Assembly (NCBI GenBank): GCA_958295885.1
Contig: OY282380.1
Span: 1,178,001-1,242,000 of the forward strand
Direction of reading: 5' to 3'
Length of the DNA stretch: 64,000 nt
Origin: Arenicellales bacterium
Lineage (GTDB): Bacteria; Pseudomonadota; Gammaproteobacteria; Arenicellales; JAJDZL01
Under the pieces are notes generated by a model. That model saw only the letters and a program-made list of their open reading frames with translations, made no database searches and had not been told where the DNA came from. The translations under genes and the position numbers were made by a program. Shown here piece after piece: positions 26,931-36,246 of this stretch. Numbering within the stretch: position 1 is the stretch's first letter; each line of letters starts with the position of its first letter.

Positions 26931-29173
26931 TACTGGTTCGTCGATGCCTGAGGTTGATTTCGTTTACGAATCCATTTGTTTCGCGGCTGTTTCGATTGGC
27001 GCGCATAGGAACGATCAGGACGTTGTTTCTGACGTTGCCTGCTGATGCTGCTGACGATGGCATTGACCGTAGAAGCAATCAGTTCTGCCTGTCGCAGCAC
27101 CAGCTGTTCCAGACTGCGGGCCATCACCTTCAGCGCATGCTTGAAATTCACCTGTTTTCTGTCTTCTTCGGGCGCGCCCTGGATTCGATCTTCACTGTAG
27201 TTGGTGAAGATTCGCGTGAGCGTGATCAGCACAAAGTGCGCATACAGTTCCTGTTTGACGCCACGTTCTGATTTGGCATGAAACTGCTCGATGCTCAGCC
27301 AGGATTTGGAAATCTTGTACATCTCCTCGATGCCCCATCTTTGATGGTACAGATCAGACAGGTCCGAGATGGGATAGCGCACTGGATCCTGCAAAGTGAC
27401 CGCGAGCGTGTAGGTGGTGTCGGCATGGGTGTATTTCACCAGTCGCAGTTTCAGCGGCGGACATTTCACCTGCGCATGGCGGCGACGGATGCGAGTCCGG
27501 ATTTGCGCGGTTGGCTCAACCTCGATGATCTCATCGGTGCGCTCTGAGTCCATGAACCGGTCCATCGCCACGGTCAGGTTTTTCTGCAGTCGGAAGACTG
27601 CCTCCACACCTTGCAGCCAGTGCGCATGCAGCATCTCGTAGCTGTAATAACCGCGGTCATAGACCACGACGTCGTTTTCGTCCAGCTGCTTCAGATGCGT
27701 CAGCGCAAGCTTTCGTTCATTGCCATGCGATGCCAGCTCAAAGTCAATTGGAACGCGCGCCTTGAGCTGATACAGGCAGCTCACAAGTCCCTGTGGATAA
27801 TGCGCCTTGTCATTGGGCGTGCGATAACCGTTTTTAAGCAGTTTCCGCGGCAGGTTGAGCCGGCTGCCGTCAACCGCATGCAGACGATGTCCCTGCCACA
27901 GAAAGTCCTTTCGCTGCGCTTCGGAGCGCTGCAGAATGCGCTGCTGCAGAACCTTGAAGACCTGCTCATCCAGCTTGGCGCGCGCCCGGCTCATGGCGGC
28001 CGCAGTGACCGGCTGTGGCTGTGGCAGGCGGATCTCCAAGTCGCGGCACTGCGCCCATAATTCGTACAAACAGGTGGCATAACCCTGTCGATTGTCAGAA
28101 AACACCAGCCGAAAGATGAACAGCATCAACAACATCGTGTCGATCACTCGCCGCCGAACCCGCCACTTTTCATCAAATTCCGCCGCTACTTCCGAGATTT
28201 CGCCGATCAGATGCTGCCACAGCTGCACGAATGAATCCGAACTCGCCAGCGGCTTCGGCATTGCTGCCTGCGCGCGTTTTTTGCGCTTCGCACGAGCCTT
28301 TTCACCGTGCGCTAAAATCTCTCGAAAACCTTCTTCCAAAGGATACACATAGACACCTTTAGGGGTTTTTCCGGAACGCTTCTCGGTGGTGCCCAGATAC
28401 TGCCAGTTGGCCGCCCGATAACTGCTTGCCTCAAAGCGCGTCTCATCCACAAACGTCTCAATCAGCACCGGCCGACAGCCATGTTGGCACTGCCAGTCCT
28501 GCGGCAGCTGCCGACACACCAGCGACAAGGCCTTGGAAGCGAGATTTTTCACCCGCACCCACGGAAAGATCAGAAACCGACTGTTGTTGACCGCCAAGTG
28601 CAGATGTTTCTTGTGTTTCTGATCCTGCCAGCCAACCCACACATCCCGACACGGCAGCGCCTTGACTGCATACTGAAACAACAAACAGCCCAGTTTGCGA
28701 CCCTGACCGTCAACGATGAAATAACGCAGGTTCGCCCCGATCGGATGCCGGTATCCCAGATAATGATAACGCTCCACCCATTCGTTGAATTCCCCTGCCT
28801 GATCCGCAGAAGTCACCAGCTGCACAGAAAGCGGCATCAGCTCCGACAGCTCCGCCTGCAGCTCCGCCTGTTCTTCGGTGCGCGCCGTCAGCGCCAGCGG
28901 CCTGCTCTTGCCGCGCTTAAGATGCGACTGCTTCGGCGGCAGCTGCACAACGCCCAATTGTTCCAGTTCCTCCAGCAGCAGCAGCGCTGACTGGTAGCGA
29001 TTGACACCCTTTGATGTGTGCCAGCCTAAATGCTCACTGATCGTCTGCGCCAGCTCAGTCCGACTCAAATTCTCAAACAGCGAAACTGTCTGTTGAATCT
29101 CACCCAACTGTCTGCGGGTCAAACGATGACCGAAAAATGTCGTTGACTTCAACTTCTTAATGCGCTCATCCAC
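26930..29173 (-). CDS. IS4-type transposase with an N-terminal DruA-like (DUF4338) domain
   Basis: The 747-residue frame starts at the GTG at 29173, which has an AGGAG site 7 bases upstream; the longer frame from 29224 lacks one. Residues ~20-285 match the DruA/DUF4338 family: RLTRRQLGEIQ, ERYHYLGYRHPIGANLRYFI, DVWVGWQ, VNNSRFLIFPWVRVKNLASK and VLIETFVDETRF. Residues ~330-690 form an IS4 DDE domain: Asp435 in HAVDGSRLNL, Asp506 in VVVYDRGYYS and Glu616 in YHQRWGIEEMYKISK. That last block fits the Y-(2)-R-(3)-E-(6)-K signature exactly. A basic tail closes the protein. The gene is intact and the only full-length transposase in the window, so the element may still be active. Its terminal repeats were not identified. 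Confidence 0.9.
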   Translation of the reverse strand: MDERIKKLKSTTFFGHRLTRRQLGEIQQTVSLFENLSRTELAQTISEHLGWHTSKGVNRYQSALLLLEELEQLGVVQLPPKQSHLKRGKSRPLALTARTEEQAELQAELSELMPLSVQLVTSADQAGEFNEWVERYHYLGYRHPIGANLRYFIVDGQGRKLGCLLFQYAVKALPCRDVWVGWQDQKHKKHLHLAVNNSRFLIFPWVRVKNLASKALSLVCRQLPQDWQCQHGCRPVLIETFVDETRFEASSYRAANWQYLGTTEKRSGKTPKGVYVYPLEEGFREILAHGEKARAKRKKRAQAAMPKPLASSDSFVQLWQHLIGEISEVAAEFDEKWRVRRRVIDTMLLMLFIFRLVFSDNRQGYATCLYELWAQCRDLEIRLPQPQPVTAAAMSRARAKLDEQVFKVLQQRILQRSEAQRKDFLWQGHRLHAVDGSRLNLPRKLLKNGYRTPNDKAHYPQGLVSCLYQLKARVPIDFELASHGNERKLALTHLKQLDENDVVVYDRGYYSYEMLHAHWLQGVEAVFRLQKNLTVAMDRFMDSERTDEIIEVEPTAQIRTRIRRRHAQVKCPPLKLRLVKYTHADTTYTLAVTLQDPVRYPISDLSDLYHQRWGIEEMYKISKSWLSIEQFHAKSERGVKQELYAHFVLITLTRIFTNYSEDRIQGAPEEDRKQVNFKHALKVMARSLEQLVLRQAELIASTVNAIVSSISRQRQKQRPDRSYARQSKQPRNKWIRKRNQPQASTNQ

Positions 29174-29334
29174 CGCTGATCTCCTGACAAAATGATCCTT
29201 ACCTCTATTTTGACAGTACTGCACAAGAAAGTCAAATGCGGATGTGCAATTTTTTTACATCCCTCGATTTGCCCGCCATATCAATCTGTTGCCATCTCTA
29301 CAAAAAACTGCAAATACACTTATCCTATGTTAAT

Positions 29335-29884
29335 GCCATTGCCCGGCAGGCGCCGCCCGCCGCTGATATTGGTGCCCGGCGTCAGACCGAGCCAGCAGCG
29401 CCGTCTCCACTCCCACCCCGAGAATCGCCGTCAGGTCCACTTCAAACAGATCCCACAGGCTCATCTGCAGTCGCCGATGCTTTTTCGCCGGGGCCTCTTC
29501 ACTGGTTTTCTGTCCGCACTGCCACCAGCTCGACCAGCGACACACTGCGCGCCTCCATCCGCTGCAAGGCGAACTGATGCTCTTCCCGCAGTTGCCCAGC
29601 AGCGCGGACGCAACTCAGATTCGCTCCTTTCCACCCGACGGTCACACAGTATTCGCCAGCGCCCGAGCATTGCGCTCTGCAAACAGAAATATGACCGCCT
29701 GAAAGCTTGCGGCAAAACTCACGGACAGGCTTTACGTTGCGTCGGCGACCGCTTGCTCAAGGTGCTTTGCAAGATGCTACAAAACAACACTCTGAACGAG
29801 CCGAAACCACCTGAAACTGTCACCACTGCCCGAAACACTTTGATGTCGCCGGCAAACTCTATGGAGAAGCTCTTTTTTACTTGA
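29335..29884. pseudogene. Rearranged IS110-family transposase fragments
   Basis: On the minus strand, 29335-29460 reads FEVDLTAILGVGVETALLA and, after a shift, PGTNISGGRRLPGNGI. This is the IPGVG and GL-PG-N-SGG part of IS110/IS116 C-terminal domains. It closely matches 48,245-48,310 at the DNA level. On the plus strand, 29690-29884 reads YDRLKACGKTHGQALRCVGD and continues LLKVLCKMLQNNTL, the extreme C-terminus of the same family. Its reverse complement matches 49,190-49,350. The opposite orientation of the two pieces shows that the element has been broken and rearranged. No N-terminal DEDD domain is present here. Confidence 0.7.
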
Positions 29885-30017
29885 CAAACGATACGAAGTC
29901 CACCGTCGATGTCAAAATTCCTTTTTCTTTTGTCCTGACAGAGTAGGACTTGAAGCAGCTGTCCACTTTAATCTGTAACCTGGCAGTCGAATTTCAAGAC
30001 AAATTCGGAGTTGGCTT

Positions 30018-30485
30018 TTAACTGTTGATTTCTAGGATTCCAAACGTATTCTCAGATTCCATCGAACATTTCCCGTGATCTTGCATCCCTTCACACACCC
30101 CATACAGCTGCAATGAGTGATCCTGCAGTACAAAACCAGCTAGAGCAGCAATATCTTTTTGTTTTTGTTCGATTTCCTCATCTACAAATTCGTAAACTCT
30201 TCCACATTCAACACACACCATGTGGTCATGGTGAGTTTCATCGTTCAATTCGTAAATTGCTTTGTCGGAAACAAAGCGGTGTCGTAACACTAGGCCAGAC
30301 TGTTCGAACTGCGTTAAAACTCGATACACTGTGGCAATACCGATTTCTTCACCCGAATCCTGCAATGCTCGATATATGTCTTCTGCGCCTAAATGCCGTT
30401 GCGGAGATTTTTCTAGAATTTCGAGAATAAGCCTTCGTGGTAATGTAGTACGCAATCCTGCCCGCATTAAAGTGGATTGATTCAC
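30018..30485 (-). CDS. fur: Ferric uptake regulator Fur
   Basis: This is the iron-responsive repressor that binds the GATAATGATAATCATTATC operator. About 155 residues run from the GTG at 30485, preceded by GAGGG; the longer frame from 30587 has a Fur-unlike N-terminus. The DNA-binding domain shows RAGLRTTLPRRLILEILE, HLGAEDIYRALQ and the recognition helix region GIATVYRVLTQFEQSGLV. The metal-binding region has ETHHDHMVCVECG, with the His cluster and the first CxxC. The C-terminal end has a shorter His/Cys arrangement (YGVCEGMQDHGKC). Two matching operators are in this window, before the ferric importer and before a small ORF. The flanks are IS debris on both sides, so the usual neighbours (recN, bamE) are absent. 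Confidence 0.95.
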   Translation of the reverse strand: MNQSTLMRAGLRTTLPRRLILEILEKSPQRHLGAEDIYRALQDSGEEIGIATVYRVLTQFEQSGLVLRHRFVSDKAIYELNDETHHDHMVCVECGRVYEFVDEEIEQKQKDIAALAGFVLQDHSLQLYGVCEGMQDHGKCSMESENTFGILEINS

Positions 30486-30864
30486 GACTTCCCTCTCTTT
30501 TTGATGAATAGTACTGGTATTGTATTCGATTGAGGGTTGATAACAAAACCCACTAGAACTAGACGCACATGCAGCGCTGCCAAGCATCGTCGGTGGAGCA
30601 CGCTGACGTCACCGCATCATTGCCTTTCCTACTGAAGTCTGCCAGGCAAGGTAACTGCGAAAGGATCATCACATTCGTTCAAATAGTGGGGATATTGAAC
30701 AAATGACTTCCTTCGTTCAATTGAAATTTATGGTAGGTTCTGATTTAGAGTTCTGCGAAATTATGGGCGCTTTCACGCTCTCCCTTGAGCGAAGCTGCTA
30801 TTGAAGGACAATTGATGTCTCTAATCAATCAAAAACAACTTTGAAATTCTATCAATTCAATCCG
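30486..30864. other. Intergenic region upstream of fur
   Basis: This holds the fur promoter but I see no canonical Fur box, so autoregulation is not evident. No gene is supported. Confidence 0.4.
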
Positions 30865-31370
30865 TTTTGCAGCTGCTCAAACTAATCGAAAGACAGACTC
30901 GTTCATTTGCAAATCGTACCGAAATCCACTCCTTCATCCAACATCTTCTTGGCAATCTGCTGGGCTCCTCGCTGAATTCCTTCCTGACGACATCGCCCTT
31001 CTCTTTATTCCCAACTGAATATCACCTCTTGCATGAATCTCTTACCCTCGTTTTTTGACCGCGGCCGATTCAATTCTCTAGGTATCTCTATCAGTTTACT
31101 CGGAATGACCGAGATGATAATCCACCGTGCCCGTGGTCAGCTCACTGTGTTCGATCAGCGACCTCGGCTCGCTGATGCGAAACAGACTCTCCAGCATCCT
31201 GCTGGAAAAAGTCCAGATCGAATTGAGCATGTAGAGAGCGATTCGCTCACAAATCCCCGGATCTTGCTCGCCTATCGAGAGATCCCGCAGATTCGCGATC
31301 CGAGGCTCGAAATCTAGGATGATGGCTCCAAACATCTGTTTCAGACCTGGCGGCATCCTCTAACCAGCGA
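30865..31370 (-). pseudogene. Rpn-family nuclease remnant (C-terminal part)
   Basis: Minus-strand frames resemble the C-terminal half of Rpn-family proteins. The frame 31096-31356 gives GAIILDFEPRIANLRDLSIG with YMLNSIWTFSSRMLESLFRI. A following frame at about 30880-31020 gives KEGDVVRKEFSEE and then LPRRCWMKEWISV in one frame, and QEGIQRGAQQIAKKMLDEGV in another, the familiar Gly/Gln/Glu tail. It belongs to a different subgroup from the two longer copies at 19.8 and 32.0 kb. Several frameshifts make it non-functional. Confidence 0.6.
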
Positions 31371-32009
31371 GTCGTACTATCGCAGCGGTTTCTGACAATT
31401 GAGGCTGTGAGAGATTCAATTTGAGAATTTTAAAAATCGCAGTTGATAAGGGTACAGGGTTTGTTTTCGATTGAGGCACTTCTGTGAAATATACGGATGC
31501 CAATGGCGATACAACTCTACGCCCGAGCAGTTCGAAATGTTTGTCGAACATTGCCATTTGCCGAATCAGCTGTGGGACCTGTCTTTGATTGACAGAACAG
31601 CGACTTGCTGGAATAACATCGTGCACCTCTGACAATTGACGATAGTATTGAGCTGCTCAAATGCGATTGTAAAACTACAATTCGCCGATGGATGTTTGCT
31701 GAAGGCAATAAAAACTTGTAGAGACATAGTAACCTGACTTAACCTGACTGTATTGGTTTTCGGCAGATCATATTACTTGCGTCTTGACATTACAGGGTCG
31801 GCAGCCTACGGTGTGGGCATTGTAAAAAAACACACCGATTTTAGATGAGCAGCGCAAATTTCAGATTCAAAGCCACGGAACATCGACAGCTTCGTGCGAC
31901 CCCATTCCTGTTTGCAGCAGATTCGCTGCAATATCTGTACGACCTTATTCCCGAAATGCTTCTGAGGCTGATGTAATCAACTGATTTATCTCGCGTATGA
32001 TTTGCCAGT
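31371..32009. other. Decayed mobile-element DNA
   Basis: No intact gene is present. Positions ~31,400-31,475 match ~34,520-34,610 (see repeat entry). Positions ~31,888-31,955 match the 3' part of the Rpn gene at 32,085-32,190 with an internal deletion (shared CCCCATKCCTGYTTGCAGCA and TTCGCTGCAATATC). This is therefore a stack of small element fragments next to the intact Rpn copy. Confidence 0.55.
31405..31475 (-). repeat. Short dispersed repeat, copy 1
   Basis: The block GAGGCTGTGAGAGATTCAAT followed by a T/A-rich spacer and TTGATAAGGGTACAGGGTTT, ending TTTTCGATTGA, matches copy 2 at about 34,529-34,608. The leading GAGGCTGT resembles transposon terminal repeats, so both may be ends of the same dead element. 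Confidence 0.6.
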
Positions 32010-32966
32010 TTAGAGTTCTGAGGTTCCGTTAATCTCCTGCCAAAGCGATTCGACCTGTTCGCGGCTGAGCTTCGTCACTTCGACAACTTCCTGCGGCCCC
32101 ATGCCTGCTTGCAGCAAATTCGCTGCAATATCCTTACGAACTTCTTGACGTCCTTCTTGACGTCCTTCTTGGCGTCCTTCTTGACGGAATGCTTCCACAG
32201 CTGAAAGAACCATCTGTTTTTCCTCCTGTGTTTTGGTTTCAAATTTCAGTATGTCATCCGGGTTAATTTCGTTATTGTAATCGCAAACATAACCAAGCAC
32301 CAACTTGAACAGCCAGTCCCGGTCCTTGGCTGGAACATGCTTGATTCGATCCATTAGATCCGGCAGACCGCTTTCATCAAAGTTTCGCACCGTAGACATC
32401 ACGCGGATCACCGCGTCAAGGATGGTTTCTTTCGCCAGCCCCTTGCGATCAATTTCATTGACGCTGATCAGCAGACATTCGAAGTTGACTGAATACTTCG
32501 TCAGAATTTGCAGATGCTGTTCCGAATAGCCGGAAAACAGATTGCTGAACGTCACTGACCTATGCTTGAACCACGGCCCCTGAAACACCACGATCGGCAC
32601 AATCAGCGACTGAAAATCATTTTGCAGATACATCAGAAACTGATTGCGGGCCATCTGCCTGTCCAGAGCGTTGTCTCGATAGCTTTTGTGCTCAAACAAC
32701 AGGACGATTCTGGCCGTGCGCTCACTGTCTTTGAGCGTCGTGGAAAACACCAGATCAGCCAATTTCCCACCCTGCCGGTCGGCTTTGATCAACTGCGGCT
32801 CGAGCCTCAAAGCATCCCAGTCAATAATCTCAAACAGTTCTTTTGGCGCGCCTGCCTGAATCAGGCTGGTGACGTATTTGCGCGCCTTAAAGACGTCCTT
32901 GAAGAAATTGTCGTGAATATTGGAAGGCTTTTTGCCGGAAGCGGCTGATTGTTCGGACTCTGGCAT
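32010..32966 (-). CDS. Rpn-family recombination-promoting nuclease / putative transposase, intact copy
   Basis: The 318-residue protein is the uninterrupted relative of the frameshifted copy at 19.8 kb. N-terminal DNFFKDVFKARKYVTSLI leads to the PD-(D/E)XK nuclease site: Asp in GKLADLVFST and Glu-x-Lys in LLFEHKSYRD. The QFLMYLQNDFQSLIVPIVVF block and LPDLMDRIKHVP follow. Close to the C-terminus lies a run of four GRQE-type units encoded by 12-bp DNA repeats (about 32,137-32,185), then a KLSREQVESLWQEI helix. E. coli Rpn proteins are Ca-stimulated DNases that raise RecA-independent recombination. A similar role is inferred. The leader is also conserved between the copies, so the unit moves or is duplicated as a whole. 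Confidence 0.88.
   Translation of the reverse strand: MPESEQSAASGKKPSNIHDNFFKDVFKARKYVTSLIQAGAPKELFEIIDWDALRLEPQLIKADRQGGKLADLVFSTTLKDSERTARIVLLFEHKSYRDNALDRQMARNQFLMYLQNDFQSLIVPIVVFQGPWFKHRSVTFSNLFSGYSEQHLQILTKYSVNFECLLISVNEIDRKGLAKETILDAVIRVMSTVRNFDESGLPDLMDRIKHVPAKDRDWLFKLVLGYVCDYNNEINPDDILKFETKTQEEKQMVLSAVEAFRQEGRQEGRQEGRQEVRKDIAANLLQAGMGPQEVVEVTKLSREQVESLWQEINGTSEL
32137..32185. repeat. 12-bp tandem repeat within the Rpn gene
   Basis: The unit CGTCCTTCTTGA (or TTCTTGGCGTCC) is repeated about four times and encodes GRQE repeats. Copy number could change by slippage without breaking the frame. The paralogue at 20.58 kb has fewer units. Confidence 0.8.
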
Positions 32967-33369
32967 GGAATATCCTCAATGATGAAGTGTTGGGGCTGTA
33001 CACATTCAACCTGCGAAAGAAGAAGACATCGCAGATTGAAACCAAAAGAGCGGCCCGTTTGCGGCTGCGGCCGAAACCGGGCCCCAAGATTGTTCAAGAA
33101 TCTCGTTTAACAATTATATGCAATTCAAGTTGCGGAGTCCAAATGCGCAGAATGCCGTAATCTAAAGATATTCATCTAAAATATTGATTTAAATTCATAA
33201 AATAGCTAAAAATGGTTATTAATGTTGATTATTTACAAACGACAGCATGCCAAAAGAGGCCATGTAATGAAAAATTGCAGCAAAATTCCATAACTGCCCT
33301 CAACTATAGATGAAACGCGGACTGCTGCAAGCGTCCTCATTGACAGTCTGTATGTCGAGCGCTGTCGCT

Positions 33370-33771
33370 GGCTGAATTTGAGAATGCTGGTGAATCGAGC
33401 TCAGCGGCATGGATGCCGCACAAGCGGTGTTTCTGCGGCTGCGGATGTTTCTGCGAGATTCGTCAATCGCCATGTTCTGTCGAAAGTCGATGCGGGAATT
33501 CGTTCAAGCCAGCAAATGTCCGCTCTGCGACCTGTTGAAGAACCAAAAAGTCCATTGGCGTTCGTTTCATCAGTCGATGCCGCTGAAAGCATATCGCTGC
33601 TTGGATTTGAAACTAAACGAACTGAGTGCGTTGGTGGTGGATGACACGGTGAAAATTCGCTGCGGCAAAAACATGGAGGGCGTCAGCCGGCATTGCAATC
33701 ACACCTCGGGTATGTGTGATGGGACAGCTGGTCCTGCTCCGATAAACGAAAGACACTCTATGATGGAGTAA
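33370..33771 (+). pseudogene. N-terminal/central fragment of an IS4/IS701-type DDE transposase
   Basis: The frame from 33409 contains KLNELSALVVDDTVKIRCGK with MEGVSRHCNHTSGMC. This is the first catalytic Asp block of a transposase group in which LVIDDT, then K-GKKMEGVS-H-DH, is strongly conserved. A frame change then gives MGQLVLLR-like sequence from about 33,715. The catalytic remainder is not recognisable. Plus-strand frames up to 34,260 may be decayed parts of the same gene, but I cannot show it. Confidence 0.7.
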
Positions 33772-34799
33772 ACCTTTAAACTGGATGAAATTGCAGGAAG
33801 TGTAAAGCTGTCTGCTCGGCAGAGTTGTAACGCCGCGGACTGCGCCCGCTGCTTGGCTGTCATTTCGTTGAGCGATTGCCCGCTGACTTTGGCCATCGGC
33901 TATTCGGTTTCCACCGGATGCCCGCTGCGAAACTGATGAATGGCACATGTGTCAATTTCAATGCCGATGCTGCTATCGCCGCCGGCTTTCGCTTCATGAT
34001 GGCGTTGCCGCCCAGATGCGACTCGATGCAAACGCTGTGAGGCAGCATCCGCGCGAAGATGGCCTGACACAGCCCGGCCCTGACTTTGGATCTGAAATTT
34101 GCGTTGCCCATCTAGAATTTGGTGTGTGTATTCAACTATGTCAACACCATGGGCTATTGACGCTGTCATGTCAAGGGGCGAGTAAAATGTTCTGCTGTAA
34201 ACCAATGCAGTCAGGTCACGAATCCTCTGCCCGATGGCATCGTCAACGGCAATGATCAGCCGCTCAAAATTCAATCAGAGGAGGTGAATAGTTACCAAAA
34301 CTAGAGAAATATTTCACATTTTATTCATCACTCTAATCAACACTACATTGATTGCAATTGTTCTGATCCTCTCTTTGATTCATCAACAATCCCACTCTCT
34401 TTACAAAGCCCAAGGTCGCAAATACATACAGAATAAGCACTAGGGGCTATTTGATTGTTCTGCCCGCGATTCGGACAATCTTAGAACATTCGCTGAAACC
34501 TTGAATTACACTGGATGTCTCTTCTCAGAGGAGGCTGTAAGAAAATCAAGCTGAGCATTTCAAAAATTGAACTTGATAAGGGTGCGGGGTTTATTTTCGA
34601 TTGAAAATATCGGTACTGACCTCGGTTTCGCAGGCTTTGGGGCAGGGAATTGGCAATCTGAAGTCGAACCTTCAACGATCCGACTAATTTGGACGAAAAC
34701 TAACTCTCAATTGTTAGCGTCTCTACCAAATCGGGGTAGGTTTACTCTAAAACATGCATAGGTTGATACGCACCACTTAGAATTTGCGCCAGGAACAGG
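33772..34799. other. Decayed DNA between transposase and recombinase remnants
   Basis: No intact gene is visible. Overlapping frames on both strands at 33.9-34.3 kb are shadows of each other. The short repeat copy 2 lies at 34,529-34,608. Confidence 0.4.
34529..34608 (-). repeat. Short dispersed repeat, copy 2
   Basis: This matches copy 1 at 31,405-31,475: GAGGCTGTAAGAAAATCAAG, then TTGATAAGGGTGCGGGGTTT and TTTTCGATTGA. Confidence 0.6.
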
Positions 34800-34970
34800 T
34801 CAAAACATACGGTCTTTCATGATCTGTTCGCCGTTGCGGAGGTGCAGTCCGGTGCTCCGCTGAATCTGATTGCACGCTGGTTAGAACACAGTTCGAACAA
34901 TTCGACGGTGATTTACACGCAGGCCATCGACTAAGAAGAACGTATGATCGCCAGTCGAAAGTTTACGTGA
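34800..34970 (+). pseudogene. C-terminal tail of a tyrosine recombinase / integrase
   Basis: The frame starting near 34,806 reads FHDLFAVAEVQSGAPLNLIA and continues RWLEHSSNNSTVIYTQAID, a stop, and then EERMIASRKF. This is the C-terminal end of a tyrosine site-specific recombinase. It shows the H-x-x-R-x-x-L-GH type box (here WLEHSS) and the nucleophile Tyr in TVIYTQA. The N-terminal SAM-like and most catalytic parts are missing and there is an in-frame stop after the tyrosine box. It marks a former integrative element between fur and the ubiquinone block. Family placement is by motif only. Confidence 0.75.
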
Positions 34971-35042
34971 GTGATTTTTCTGCACTTTGACAGCAGATGA
35001 ATTGAGGGAGAAGAAAGTTCCTGAGTGCTTAAGGAAGAATTA

Positions 35043-35255
35043 CTACGAAACTCCGGCTTTCTTTGCTTGATCAAAAACTGTATGTACATGACCGAGACGG
35101 TGCATCAGCGGTATAGTAAAGCTGTCCTCACTGTATACGCCTGCCTTCACTAATTTTTCCTTGAATTCCTCGAATTCCTGCAATTGCTGGCGGAATTGGT
35201 CTGATTTATCACTGTATTTTTCAAGCTCTTGTTTTAGACGCTTCGTTTCATTCAT
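35043..35255 (-). CDS. Small coiled-coil protein of unknown function
   Basis: The 70-residue protein starts at an ATG 15 bases after the stop of the proteinase fragment, with GAGGTAAAA-like sequence upstream. The first half (KRLKQELEKYSDKSDQFRQQ and following) is strongly helical and charged with a heptad-like pattern. The second half contains YSEDSFTIPLMHRLG. I do not recognise a family. The close spacing suggests that it was the downstream partner of the SDH/Clp-fold proteinase gene before that gene lost its 5' half. Confidence 0.5.
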   Translation of the reverse strand: MNETKRLKQELEKYSDKSDQFRQQLQEFEEFKEKLVKAGVYSEDSFTIPLMHRLGHVHTVFDQAKKAGVS

Positions 35256-35270
35256 TCGTTTTACCTCAAT

Positions 35271-35747
35271 TCAGATGTCGGTTATATATATATTAAAAAT
35301 CAAACCTTTACGCAAAATACAATCCGTCAAGCTATCGCTATAGCGCCTGATGTTTTGCCGTAAACTACCATACTCTCCAAAATCATCTAATTTCAAACGA
35401 ACAGTTTCCCGCAGAGTTAGCATTCCGATCACGCGTTGGTGAGAATGGCAGATATTATTGTTAGAAAGCATACCTGCTATTTCTTCTGCACGTTTTTCTT
35501 TCTCTTCAATAGTAACTTCCGCTCCTGGATTAGTTGTATGGCGTTTCGTCCACTTTGCAAATTTATACTTTTCCAGCCACTTTTTCAACAATTCTTTTGA
35601 AAGACCGCGTGCTTGCTCATAGTATCGTAGCATCGCCAAATCTCGTTTCTGTACCTTTACAAATTCAGCTGGTGTAATCGTGTTATTTGCTGATTTGTCT
35701 ACGAGTTCTTTGACTTTATCAAAATAACCGAGCGCCGGTGCCAACAC
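35271..35747 (-). pseudogene. C-terminal fragment of an SDH-family Clp-fold serine proteinase
   Basis: The 158-residue frame resembles the C-terminal region of SDH-type (serine dehydrogenase proteinase-like, ClpP-fold) proteins. It has AEFVKVQKRDLAMLRYYEQA, LLKKWLEKYKFAKWT, RAEEIAGMLSNN with the following HSH, and MLTLRETVRLKLDDF. The N-terminal ClpP-like half, with the catalytic Ser region, is missing. The sequence upstream of 35,747 is unrelated, so the gene was cut by an insertion or deletion. A TTG start makes it look open but it should not be catalytic. The assignment rests on recollection of family motifs and should be checked by profile search. Confidence 0.55.
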
Positions 35748-36246
35748 TTTGTTTTACTTTGCGGGAACCTGTGGATCAATTGGACCTAAGGAAGAAGAAT
35801 AGTCCAAATAACGATGCGTTGCGGCTGTCGATGGTCGACAATACATCGCTCAATACGTTCAAACAGACGCATTTGCCGGGCCATCTGAGAAGTGATCAGA
35901 AGGCCGCCATCGAATGTGATTTCACCGCCGGAAGTCCGCTTCGATACGACTGAGTTTGATGGAATTAGGCCTCCAACTTAATACAGACCTCGGCAGTGAA
36001 TGCCCTTGCAGTCACAGGAACAATCGACGGATGCTGTCGCACACTGAAACCGGACGAACGAATAGTCCTGCAGAAACCGCTGATGTTCGAGTAAGAAAAA
36101 AGAAATGAAGATGAAACTTCAAAATCTGGAAAATACGACTGAAATGCCTCAAATTTCAGGATTTCGCGGAGGCAGCTGGATTGTCGTCTTCATCACTCAA
36201 TCCGATTTAAAGACATTGGGTTTCTGAATCTAAGTCCGACATTAAG
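35748..36246. other. Intergenic stretch left of the ubiquinone block
   Basis: No gene is supported. A broken plus-strand frame (35,738-36,080) has protein-like pieces but no recognisable family. It holds the 3' end of the visC/ubiI transcript. Confidence 0.35.

Larger units (their letters stand above)
32010..33108 (-). repeat. ~1.1-kb dispersed repeat, copy B (inverted relative to copy A)
   Basis: This copy includes the Rpn gene and about 140 bases of leader (33,108 to 32,967 on the minus strand) that match copy A at 19,646-19,788. The inverted pair could support inversion of the ~11.3 kb between them by homologous recombination. Confidence 0.82.

Noticed and set aside
28481-28990. 169-codon plus-strand frame
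   Set aside because: It lies fully opposite the intact DruA-IS4 transposase gene and has no family features.
33900-34274. 124-codon minus-strand frame
   Set aside because: It overlaps equally long frames on the other strand, lacks a start context and resembles no family; the DNA is probably decayed transposase.
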